This document shows, piece by piece, positions 27,541 to 34,205 of a stretch of DNA of 34,205 nt. Numbering within the stretch: the stretch's first letter is position 1; the number at the start of each line of letters is the position of its first letter. Under the pieces are notes generated by a model. That model ran no database searches, was not told the origin of the DNA, and saw nothing but the letters and a program-made list of their open reading frames with translations. Origin of the DNA: a virus. The position numbers and the translations under genes are program-made. The stretch covers positions 1 to 34,205 of IMG/VR virus record IMGVR_UViG_3300045125_000030. The stretch is one strand, 5' to 3'.

Positions 27541-28812
27541 AATTAGAACGGACATTTCTCCCTCATTTTGTATTTTTTCAATGTTTATAATGGTTTCAGC
27601 ACTTTTTGTAAAAATTTAAACTAGGTTTGGCCGTTGTTTTTTTATTAGCATACGGATCAGGAATTTCCAAACGGAATATATCTAACCATACCATTTTGCT
27701 CTAATTTTAATTCATTTTTTAGCACTTTATGGATATAATTATGGGTAATATTGTTATTATTTTTAAAAAATGGTCTTTAATATCGGTTGCAGTAAGCTTC
27801 AAAAAAGGTTATTGATTCATTATTATTAAAGAAATCATCCAGCAAAATCTCTAATTCTTTATGCAAACTGCTTTTAGATTCTTCTTTTATTTCGGTTAAT
27901 TCATTGGTAGTTATTTCATCAATAGTAAAAACCATTCTGGATTTACTGAAGTCAATATCATCTAATTGGGATAAATATTTAAGAAATTTAGGAATCTCGT
28001 TAAATAAATCCTTTTCAATATTAGTATTCAGTTTAGCAACTGGTCTAATTTTACGCACCCAAAATCTAACTTCCTCATTATCAATTTTCATAAAATCCTT
28101 TTCTTTATTAGTACATAGAATTACTTTACCAAAAAAGGGGATAGAGTATTCAGAAACAAACTTTTGCGAAACGGATATACTTTTTGCGGTGGCTATTGAT
28201 TTAAGTTTTTCAACTGATGCAAGTTTTTCTATAACAGCTTTCATCTACCACCATTATTATATTCTTTAGTAGCATAGATAGAGTTAAAGCTGGAAGTTAA
28301 GTCATGAGGATTAATAAGTACAGCATTTTCCCCGAATATCATGTGTGAATCCAATTAAGAAAAGTTGTTTTGCCAGCCTTCACGTTCAGTAGATACAAGT
28401 GATAAAATAGGTAATATTTGTTTTAGGATATTCATAAAGGACTTTCATGTTACTTTAATCCTAAATGTAACTGATCCCCAAAGATGTGGGATTATATCTA
28501 CCTAAAGAAAAAGGAAATATGTCAAAATCATTAATTAATGCCTGATCTTCTTCGGTAGTAGAGAATTTGTTATAAAGATTAAAAGACATCCATTTTTAGA
28601 AATTGGGATAAAAGTTTTATTATCTGGTATGATGTCAAAGTCATGAAGCTTGCAAGTCATTTTTAATAAATTTTTATCCTTGATCCTGTTTAATTTCTTC
28701 TGCTCTTCCAGGCTTTAAGCAATCTATGTTTACCACCATATCTATGTCTATCCTTATTGATTATTTTATAATAATCACCTCCAACTCTGATATATGGTAT
28801 TTCTAATTTCAT
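27490..28812 (-). CDS. replicative helicase/NTPase, DUF5906 (D5-like) type (frameshifted, 3' end uncertain)
   Basis: ATG 28812 starts MKLEIPYIRVGGDYYKIINK, the usual opening of this phage family. After several indels come KLHDFDIIPDNKTFIPI and DQALINDFDIFPFSLG. The P-loop STEREAGKTTFLNWIHMIFG follows, then LINPHDLTSSFNSIYATK and the acidic Walker B-like IIMVDES. The intact 27777-28244 part has KFVSEYSIPFFGKVILCTNK (sensor-like Asn) and RFWVRKIRP (Arg finger-like). The C-terminus continues KNNNNITHNYIHKVLKNELK; the stop is at 27490 or earlier (about 27543). It should unwind DNA at the phage fork and acts with the BT4734-like gene upstream. Confidence 0.7.
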
Positions 28813-28822
28813 GATAAAAAAC

Positions 28823-29136
28823 CTAACGAAGTTCATAGCATCGAAGTAATTTTTTTGAATTTAACTGCTGTAAAGCAGCATAAATTGCCGAGCATTTATT
28901 ATTGACAAACGATAAGTCCAAATTCGTTATCAGATAATATTTGCACCATTCCATTAGTTTGGCATTTAAAAATAACTTTTGTAAGGTTATCCACATTAGC
29001 GACTTCAGTATCAGAAACAAAGTGATATTTAATATTTTCGGAAAAAATTACTTTTAAAATCACCATAAAAGTTAAAATAATCAACTGGATTAAGATTTAT
29101 ATTTTTTTCTTCTCTTAATAAATTTTTTGGATTCAT
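28823..29136 (-). CDS. replication-associated small protein, about 104 aa (frameshifted)
   Basis: MNPKNLLREEKNINLNPVDY and FNFYGDFK, then after an indel NIKYHFVSDTEVANVDNLTK, VIFKCQTNGMVQILSDNEFG and a last helix with AIYAALQQLNS. The end may be at 28823 or just before ATG 28812. It is always placed between primase-like and helicase genes in this type of phage, as far as I can tell. No enzyme motif. Possibly a helicase loader or primase partner, which is a guess. Confidence 0.5.
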
Positions 29137-29137
29137 A

Positions 29138-30040
29138 TTATAAGTTTAATGGTTGTAGCATACGCTTAGCAATCCTCGTTCTGGCAGTTTTTTTATAAAT
29201 ATCTGGCCTTTTTGTGATAAATAAGCATTATTATTAATTATCAGTTTGTCAATAAGATAAATGGCATCTGTTTGAGTAATATATCCGCACCAGCATAACC
29301 ACCTAAAGCATAAGCGGCTGCTCTTAACTGGAGGATGACCGTTATCAACAATCTTAATCAATAGCTTTTTTAACAATATAACCTACATTATTAGTAAAAT
29401 CTTTATCATAAAAAATAAATACTTCTTTGGAATTTCTGCAGGAATATATTTTTAGTCCAGGTTGTATAATCAGTTCTAAAAAGTATATTTTTATCATAGG
29501 ACTTATAAACATAGGAAGTACACAATTTTTAAAGGCAAAATCAAAGCCTTTATAAATACCTAATTCAAACTCAATGGCCATAAAATATTGTTTAAATTCT
29601 TCTATCGTTGACAAATAGGAATAGAAACAAATGCTCTTACTCTTTTAGAAGCGGATAACCAACAGCGATTATAAATTTATATTATCAAATAAAGCTTATT
29701 TAAATTCCTGAGCATAATCTTCTTCAAGTTTGTAAATCTAAAGCTAATAATCCAGAATTGATTAATATCGGTATAAACTCTTTTGATTTACTTTGACACA
29801 AGGAGTAAAATAATAAAGTTTAGATTTTAACCTTTGCTTTTCTGCCTGGTCATTTCTTTCATCAGCTAATTTAATCTGTTCAAATATGTGTAAAGTTTCT
29901 TGTTTTGGATTTTTTAACTGATTTAATAAAGCGATCTAAAGTAACAAGGCCAATGGCAGTAGTATCTTTTAATATTAGCCGGATAGTAGTTAAAATTTAT
30001 ATTTTGCATTAATCTTTAAATATTGAGTATTATTAAACAT
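29138..30040 (-). CDS. BT4734/VirE N-terminal domain protein, primase-like (frameshifted)
   Basis: It starts MFNNTQYLKINAKYKFN. It continues VTLDRFIKSVKNPKQETLHI, then SKLYYFTPCVKVNQKS, GLLALDFDKLEEDY and a RAFVSIPICQTIEEFKQYFM block. Those match the BT4734-like (VirE_N) domain, whose LxLDxD motif carries acidic residues as in primase-polymerase folds. The C-terminal 90 residues (NVGYIVKKAID, HPPVKSAAYALGGYAGAGYI, TQTDAIYLIDKLI) are the following helical domain. Breaks are frequent in 29350-30000. It probably primes or regulates phage DNA synthesis with the DUF5906 helicase. Confidence 0.7.
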
Positions 30041-30137
30041 AATTTTCTTTTGTTTTAACTATTTCAACAGCATGATAAATTGATTGAGCCAAAACTTTAA
30101 AGATATTGTTTGGCGATATAATTTTATAAAGTTTCAT
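30033..30137 (-). CDS. 34-aa small protein
   Basis: MKLYKIISPNNIFKVLAQSI then a HAVEIVKTKENYV tail. The stop overlaps the BT4734 gene start. A T-rich GGGGTTTTTT stretch just upstream may be a weak terminator. The role is unknown. Confidence 0.45.
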   Translation of the reverse strand: MKLYKIISPNNIFKVLAQSIYHAVEIVKTKENYV

Positions 30138-30242
30138 GATATAAAAAACCCCTAAAAGTTATAAAGAGGGCAGTCCGAGGGTGATTAAGGTTAGACCTTA
30201 AATTGTTCAATTATTCCTGCCCGAATAATTTTTTAAATATAA

Positions 30243-30971
30243 TCAAAACTTATCATCATTCAAATATACAGAAGCTTTAAATACTAAATCTTCTAACATT
30301 TGTTTATCTTCTTCAGGGATAATAGCTAATTACTTTTAAATTTTTATAAAACCACCCTCAATTAAATAAGGTAATTGTTCATCCGTTGCATAGCTCTACC
30401 CATTTAATACCGTTTTCTTGAGCCATTTTCTCGAATAGATGTCGAAGTTCTGATTGATAGGGACAATAGATCAATTAACTCCAGCCTTAGTCTGCATTCG
30501 GTCAATATTGCATTAGCGACTAACTGCCAGTAGTATTGCTTCGCCACTTTGATGGTATAATCAATTAGTGCTTTGTTTATCGTTACATCTCATATAAATT
30601 GGCAAAAAGACTTTAGATGTAGATGGGCACTTATATGTCCATAACTACACCATCTTTAACCCCATCTGGACTACCTGCCCAAAATTCGAGAAGCTGGTAA
30701 CGATTTATGGTCTTATCAGATGCTAAAGTGATATTCTAATCCTAATACTTCAAAGGCTCTTTGCTTCGTTCAAGTTTGCCCCGATCGTAATAGATGCCTT
30801 GCATGAGATTCGCTCGGATAGATCTTCTGCCGAGTTGTTCTCTCAAATGTCTTTCTTCAATATGAGTCAAAGCTAGCTTGACCGAAATTCTTACCGGATC
30901 TGTCCTTTTTTTGTTAGGTTATCAGATTTCGCTGGTTGTAAATCTTACCAACACGATTTATGTGTGTTCAT
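30243..30971 (-). CDS. YqaJ-like recombination exonuclease (many frameshifts)
   Basis: The frame is broken about ten times, but the nuclease core is clear. An SLTHIEERHLREQLGRRSI region precedes YYDRGKLEEAKAFEVLGLEY. Then comes AGSPDGVKDGVVMDIKCPST, the PD-(D/E)XK signature with D in SPDG and D-x-K in DIKC. VAKQYYWQLVANAILT follows, then a C-terminal YPEEDKQMLEDLVFKA helix. This is the lambda exonuclease/YqaJ fold, which resects DNA ends to give 3' strands. It lies directly after the Rad52-like gene (start overlaps its stop), making a classic exonuclease-annealing pair. An exact start at ATG 30971 is likely. Confidence 0.65.
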
Positions 30972-31615
30972 ACTTTAGTTTAGTTTTTAAATGGTTATAC
31001 AATTTTTTAAATGAATTAGCTTCTTTATTGTTAATTATACGTTCAGCGGCATCGAGTTCAGTTAAAGTTAATTTATCCTTTACCTGTTCAAATAACTCTA
31101 TTATGTTATCTATTGTAGGCATATCATAAGCACCGCTGAACTCAACAGCATCGGCCCTGTTTAAATCTTTGCCGAATAGCTTACCTAAATGATGGGCCGC
31201 ATCTTTAAGGGCGTAGGATTTAGCAATAGGTAAAGCCATTCCGGCTGCATTACGGTTAATGTTTTGCAACTCAGAAGCACTACTACCAGCTTTTACTTGT
31301 ATATCAGCGGCCCCCACACCATCGTGAAACGACCATTCTCCTGTAATGGGATTAAGATAATGCAGTCTAATATGGCAACTAATAGCATTAAACAACTGTT
31401 TTATATTCAATCACCTCACATTTCCATTGCTGAAAGATACGAGTTAAAAGAAATTCCACCTTATCAATAGGTAAGTAAAGGCTGTTATTAGCAAATTTAT
31501 TCTGCTTTACCCATGTTTGAGGTGGTTGCTGATTAAGTAAAGTATTAAGCTGATCGTGTTTGAACGCAGCTTGAATATCCTTGTTAAGGTCGGCTAATGT
31601 AGGTAAATTGCTCAT
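30958..31615 (-). CDS. Rad52/Rad22-like single-strand annealing protein (one frameshift)
   Basis: MSNLPTLADLNKDIQAAFKH and YLPIDKVEFLLTRIFQQWKC start the protein. After an indel near 31390 it reads QLFNAISCHIRLHYLNPITG, EWSFHDGVGAADIQVKAGSS and SYALKDAAHHLGKLFGKDLN. The LNP...GEW...DG and ALKxAAxxLGKLFG segments are those of Rad52-type annealing proteins on Bacteroidota phages (about 218 aa). A linker and a helical end follow. It should coat and anneal the single strands made by the exonuclease gene that overlaps its end. A RecT- or Erf-type protein is the alternative. Confidence 0.65.
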
Positions 31616-31618
31616 AGA

Positions 31619-31929
31619 TTAGAAAGGCAAACCATCATCGGATGGGAGTTAACAATAGGTTTAGCTTGATGACTAACGGATGTATTTGTAGTTTGACTGG
31701 GTGTATTTTCCCAAATAACGCTTACCATTACCAATGAATTGTCTGTTAGTTTTAGCGGCTCTTTCTTCTTTAGTCTGAGCATTCCAGGCACTAACATTAT
31801 TACCATAGGCATCTGCTTCATCTTTTAATTCAACGGTTATGTTATAATATTTAGATCCGTTAGGGTGGTTGTTAATTTTGACTTGTCAATTTTTGTCAAG
31901 TCGATTGAAAGGTTAATTAGTTTTGACAT
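31619..31929 (-). CDS. single-stranded-DNA-binding-like protein with DDGLPF tip (frameshifted)
   Basis: ATG 31929 reads MSKLINLSIDLTKIDKSK. After an indel near 31875 it reads NGSKYYNITVELKDEADAYG, then NNVSAWNAQTKEERAAKTNR. After further shifts it is WENTPSQTTNTSV, and the last residues, in the frame ending at TAA 31619-31621, are DDGLPF. An OB-like N-terminus, a polar low-complexity linker and an acidic DDxLPF tip are the hallmarks of bacterial-type SSB, whose tip binds partner enzymes. At about 104 aa it is shorter than host SSB. It precedes the annealing gene, so it probably works in replication and recombination. Confidence 0.65.
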
Positions 31930-32080
31930 TTTGTTTAGTTTTAGTAGTTAATATAGTTTCTAATTGATGTGATAAATAGGCACATAAGCTTGGTGCTGGT
32001 GCTACCTTTTTACGCAGTTTATCAGCTACGTTCAATGCTTCTTTAGATAAGAAGATTGTTTTGGCTTGTTTTTCTTTCAT
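31913..32080 (-). CDS. 55-aa basic protein, first gene of the minus-strand operon
   Basis: MKEKQAKTIFLSKEALNVAD, then KLRKKVAPAPSLCAYLSHQL and an ETILTTK end. The short strand followed by two helices resembles a ribbon-helix-helix or other small DNA-binding protein. Its stop region overlaps the SSB-like start by 17 bases. As the first gene next to the divergent promoter it could be a regulator, but this is a guess. Confidence 0.5.
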   Translation of the reverse strand: MKEKQAKTIFLSKEALNVADKLRKKVAPAPSLCAYLSHQLETILTTKTKQNVKTN

Positions 32081-32209
32081 GGTGCTAAATTAATAAAATA
32101 ATAATAAACTTTAATAAATTATATTAACAAAATAATGTTAATAAAAATTATTAGGATATATTAAAATAATAGTTAGCTTTGTGTCATTAACCAATAAAAC
32201 AAAACAACT
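32081..32209. promoter_or_regulatory. divergent control region between the two transcription arms
   Basis: This is the only place where genes on the two strands point away from each other. It is almost pure A/T (many TTAATA and TATTAA units). It holds a clear Bacteroidota -7 box for the plus arm (32174-32181) and several weaker candidates for the minus arm. An early promoter pair is expected here. Confidence 0.6.
32174..32181 (+). promoter_or_regulatory. Bacteroidota -7 box TAGCTTTG for the plus arm
   Basis: TAGCTTTG matches TANNTTTG and lies 28 bases before ATG 32210. The expected -33 TTG is not evident (the region reads TTATTAGG). The following leader is A/C-rich with AAAACAAAACAA just before the start, a usual Bacteroidota translation enhancer. 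Confidence 0.55.
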
Positions 32210-32464
32210 ATGAAACTACAAGATCTACACCAAAAGTATGCTTTACTAAGTGAAGCATTAGCCGGTACCAGGACTAAAGTTGATATCATTAACATTGACT
32301 TAGACAAAGAAAGTTTTAAGGCATTACATAAAGAAGCTGGAGAGCCTACAATGTATGAGCCTAATAATGGAATGCACGAATACTGGTTTAGCATTAAAAT
32401 TAAGGATTTATACATTTACATTAACTTTAAACCCAAAGCCATTACCACTTATGAAACTCTTTAA
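32210..32464 (+). CDS. 84-aa unknown early protein
   Basis: The intact ORF is MKLQDLHQKYALLSEALAGT, then an acidic strand (VDIINIDLDKESFKALHKEA). The C-terminus is beta-rich (MHEYWFSIKIKDLYIYINFK). No family is recognised. It is the first gene of the rightward arm, just behind a good promoter box, and overlaps the next start by 14 bases. Small proteins here often act on host functions. Confidence 0.6.
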   Translation: MKLQDLHQKYALLSEALAGTRTKVDIINIDLDKESFKALHKEAGEPTMYEPNNGMHEYWFSIKIKDLYIYINFKPKAITTYETL

Positions 32465-32588
32465 ATTTACTTATACCTATAAAGGTCGGCAAATATCGGA
32501 GGATATAAAAGCACTCGATAAAATCCTTGCGATTAAACAATTCAGTAAAATGTACCCTTATGGGGTACTTTGTCTAATCTTCAAATAA
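32451..32588 (+). CDS. 45-aa unknown early protein
   Basis: MKLFKFTYTYKGRQISEDIK, then a helix ALDKILAIKQFSKMY. The end holds an inverted repeat GTACCC...GGGTAC (32552-32568). An indel could have cut the true end. It overlaps the preceding gene. No function. Confidence 0.5.
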   Translation: MKLFKFTYTYKGRQISEDIKALDKILAIKQFSKMYPYGVLCLIFK

Positions 32589-32598
32589 TCAGAATAAG

Positions 32599-32818
32599 AT
32601 GACAATAGACTTCAAAAGGGCATCGCTTAGATATAGATGCCGAAATAACCAAAGACTTCAGCACATACGATACACCAACAAGGGCTACGGAGTGCGATAT
32701 ACAAGCTATTCAATATAACGGTGTGGAGGTTACAGACTTATTACTTGACCTTTTAAGCGTAAATGATTATATTAACTTACAAGAACTAATTATAAAAGAG
32801 TATGAAAACAACGTATAA
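32599..32818 (+). CDS. about 72-aa unknown protein (one frameshift)
   Basis: MTIDF, then after an indel near 32620 HRLDIDAEITKDFSTYDTPT followed by ATECDIQAIQYNGVEVTDLL and a helix NDYINLQELIIKEYENNV. Acidic; TAA at 32816-32818 overlaps the next start by 17 bases. A conserved look (strand-rich then helix) but no known family. Confidence 0.5.
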
Positions 32819-33012
32819 CAAACTATTCAGAGCAATAGCAAATCTAATAGACCGCATTGTATATGCGGCACAAATGTTTCCTACCAGAAACCCCACAAGT
32901 CCAAATTGGCTTTATAGTCATCGGATAAGCTTCAACTGCATATCCAGATGGCACCAGGTATGAGTATTTAAACGGATGTCATATCAGTCAGATTAAACGC
33001 AAAAGGTTGTAG
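32802..33012 (+). CDS. unknown protein, last gene before the right cassette-like DNA (frameshifted)
   Basis: MKTTYNKLFRAIANLIDRIV starts the gene. One frame runs on to a stop at 32963. A better-looking continuation is FLPETPQVQIGFIVIG then ASTAYPDGTRYEYLNG and CHISQIKRKRL, ending TAG 33010-33012, but it needs two indels. The attC-like element starts immediately after this stop. No function. Confidence 0.4.
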
Positions 33013-33014
33013 GG

Positions 33015-33197
33015 TAACGTTCGGGCGGTTGGCGCAGTGCGTATTATTAACAACTAAAAATTATTAGAATGACAACATGATGAAATTTTGAAAAAACACG
33101 AAGATGAAAACGAATATCACTTGCACGAAGTTGATAGAAAATGGGTAATTGCCGCTATGGAAGAGTATGCAGCATTGCGCCAACCGCTTGTTATGCG
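33015..33197 (+). repeat. attC-like long inverted repeat, element C
   Basis: GCGGTTGGCGCAGTGC (33025-33040) pairs with GCATTGCGCCAACCGC (33172-33187) at 15 of 16 positions. Outside the arms are TAAC (33015-33018) and GTTA (33189-33192). The 131-base loop holds the start and first third of the zinc-ribbon gene, so the right arm is coding. Confidence 0.5.
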
Positions 33198-33294
33198 TGC
33201 GTTTACCGCCTGTCCGAGCTGTGGAAGCGATAAGATATACTTTGAAAGTTGGTGGACTTGTCGAGAATGTACGCATGATTGGGGCGGTAAATGA
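33069..33294 (+). CDS. zinc-ribbon protein, about 75 aa (frameshift at start)
   Basis: ATG 33069 leads, after an indel, into HDEILKKHEDENEYHLHEVD, RKWVIAAMEEYAALRQP and a zinc ribbon CPSCGS...CRECTHDW, with two CxxC knuckles 16 residues apart. Small ribbons of this kind bind zinc and often nucleic acid or protein. It lies between dyads C and D, and dyad D opens right after its stop (TGATGCATAAC). The family is not recognised; the start may instead be TTG 33088. Confidence 0.6.
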
Positions 33295-33295
33295 T

Positions 33296-33427
33296 GCATA
33301 ACGTGCTGATGCTATACGAAGGCGGGGGAATAGATGCACACCTTGTCAGCCTTGCACAAATGACAAATAGTAGCACAACTGTTCAATTGCGGAATGCTGC
33401 CCCGCTTTTGTATAGCATTTGTTGGCA
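33296..33427 (+). repeat. attC-like long inverted repeat, element D
   Basis: ATGCTATACGAAGGCGGG (33309-33326) pairs with CCCGCTTTTGTATAGCAT (33401-33418), 16 of 18 positions by strict pairing. The outer boxes are GCATAAC (33296-33302) and GTTGGCA (33421-33427). No gene is seen in the 74-base loop. The total of 132 bases is similar in size to long attC sites such as the Vibrio VCR type. Confidence 0.55.
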
Positions 33428-33447
33428 GCAGTTAATTTTAAACGAAT

Positions 33448-33842
33448 ATGTCACAAAATGGAATGGGCGTTATGCTCGGAATCTTGGGAGGAAATGAAGA
33501 AACTGTAAATACAGTAAAAAGCTCCTTGAACAAAACGATTGAAAAAGTTTGGCTTGATGAAGAAACTAATAGGCTAAACTTCAAATTTACAGACGGTACA
33601 GGAATGTATTTGCTTGATGATGGACAAAGCTGCTGCGAACATAGATATATGGTAACGGCTGATGATTTGACTGAATATGCTGATGCCAAACTTTTGGATT
33701 TGGAACTGAAAGATGCTCCCTGACCAAGAAGGACGAAGATGGAGAAGTTCACGAAATACAATTTTTAGATGTAAAAACTGATAAAGGAGTATTTCAAATG
33801 GCAAACCACAACGAGCATAACGGATATTATGGAGGATTTTAG
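33448..33842 (+). CDS. DUF7448-like protein, about 131 aa (one frameshift)
   Basis: MSQNGMGVMLGILGGNEETV, then EKVWLDEETNRLNFKFTDGT, LLDDGQSCCEHRYMVTADDL and AKLLDLELKDAP. After an indel near 33720 the frame gives GEVHEIQFLDVKTDKGVFQM and NEHNGYYGGF. FxDGTGxxLxDDGQSCCExRYM and the closing THNEHNGYYGGF are the marks of the DUF7448 family, found on phages and mobile DNA; function unknown. It sits between dyads D and E like a cassette. Confidence 0.7.
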
Positions 33843-33868
33843 GTTAGTAGCACGTCCACTTTAATTGC

Positions 33869-33959
33869 TGCCAACGGTTGCGTATATGAGAGGTACGCCA
33901 CCGAGATTATGAACTGAAAAAAATAAGCTTCTGCGTATCTCTTATATACGTTGTTAGCA
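33869..33959 (+). repeat. attC-like inverted repeat, element E
   Basis: Outer boxes are TGCCAAC (33869-33875) and GTTAGCA (33953-33959), complementary at six of seven positions. The inner arms CGTATATGAGAGGTACGC (33881-33898) and GCGTATCTCTTATATACG (33933-33950) match at 16 of 18. A 34-base loop lies between. At 91 bases this is the cleanest attC-like element in the window. Confidence 0.65.
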
Positions 33960-33996
33960 GTAGTGTTTTAAATATTAACAATTAAATTTTATAAAA

Positions 33997-34205
33997 ATGG
34001 CAAAAGAAACCAGCAAACAAAAACTTGCAAACTTAATTCAAAGCTACCAACAAGTAGTGAAATGCGCACAATCTCTTTATGACGATACCGATTTTAAAGA
34101 TTGGGCTGTTAATTTATCTCTTAAAGCTCAAGACGACATTAAAGAAGTTAAGAAAAATTAAAAGATAAATTTTCTATTGATTATGATACTGATACTGCAA
34201 AATCA
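33997..34205 (+). CDS. small unknown protein, runs off the window (frameshifted)
   Basis: MAKETSKQKLANLIQSYQQV, then KCAQSLYDDTDFKDWAVNLS and a helical end. One frame stops at 34159-34161. After an A-run indel the frame stays open (EKLKDKFSIDYDTDTAKS) to the last base. It follows element E by 37 bases. No family is recognised. The start of the window does not continue this protein in an obvious way. Confidence 0.5.

Noticed and set aside
30184-30200. Dyad TTAAGG-N5-CCTTAA before the 34-aa gene as a terminator or operator.
   Set aside because: The stem is only 6 bp of weak pairing with no T run directly after it; left without a call.
32552-32568. Inverted repeat GTACCC...GGGTAC in the plus arm as a terminator.
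   Set aside because: Not followed by a T run and inside an ORF; it may be a weak attenuator but there is no support.
3041-33054. attL/attR direct repeats for a prophage.
   Set aside because: Only a 7-base TGCGTAT match was found at the two junctions, too short to support. No integrase gene was seen.
1-34205. Terminal overlap proving a circular contig.
   Set aside because: The first and last bases share no repeat that I can see, and the last protein does not clearly continue at base 2. Circularity is only a hypothesis from gene order.
1-34205. CRISPR arrays, tRNA or rRNA genes, and insertion sequences.
   Set aside because: No regularly spaced repeats, cloverleaf sequences or transposase motifs were seen on either strand.

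Overview
The window looks like one AT-rich bacteriophage genome, tailed and with an HK97-type head, from a host in the Bacteroidota. The host call rests on three things: CAAANNTA/TANNTTTG promoter boxes, gene types typical of Bacteroidota phages (BT4734/VirE-N primase-like protein, DUF5906-type helicase, M15 endolysin, S78_2/XkdF-like protease), and weak A-rich ribosome sites. Most genes carry one or more single-base indels, usually in or near short homopolymers, while the protein signal continues in another frame. I read this as uncorrected long-read sequence rather than decay. Genes are therefore reported as whole loci spanning the breaks, and ends are approximate where stated. All family calls come from reading the translations; no database search was run.

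Layout. (a) 1-3066, plus strand: small genes and a large SNF2-like helicase/beta-class DNA methyltransferase fusion, bounded by near-identical integron attC-like dyads at 344-407 and 2753-2819. (b) 3096-3394, plus strand: one phage-like gene ending at a two-sided terminator (3399-3428). (c) 3411-32080, all minus strand, read from high to low coordinates. First comes replication and recombination: small DNA-associated protein, SSB-like protein, Rad52-like annealing protein, YqaJ-like exonuclease, BT4734 protein, DUF5906 helicase, VRR-NUC nuclease. Then a sigma-like factor and both terminase subunits, a three-gene sugar module (GT4, hexapeptide acyltransferase, GT2), DUF3310, the tail block (hub, tape measure), the head block (protease, scaffold, major capsid), a tube-like protein, a long portal, connectors, tail fibres and the lysis genes. 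(d) 32081-32209: a divergent control region. (e) 32210-33012: plus-strand small early genes. (f) 33013-34205, plus strand: zinc-ribbon, DUF7448-like and other small genes, again each flanked by large attC-like dyads.

How it works together. A single divergent region fires the long minus arm and a short plus arm, and the two arms converge on the terminator at about 3400. If the molecule is circular or circularly permuted, the plus arm would run 32210 -> 34205/1 -> 3394 and the cassette-like genes would sit inside it as a block of accessory cargo. If it is linear, a phage or prophage is flanked on both sides by cassette-like DNA. Minus-strand clusters are split by strong terminators, and three gene starts carry the same TATACTTAC box exactly 4 nt before ATG, suggesting a phage-specific control element. 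No integrase, repressor or tRNA was seen. The points most worth checking are the attC-like cassette array on a phage, the TATACTTAC start box, the repeat cluster near the helicase gene, and the sugar-modification module.
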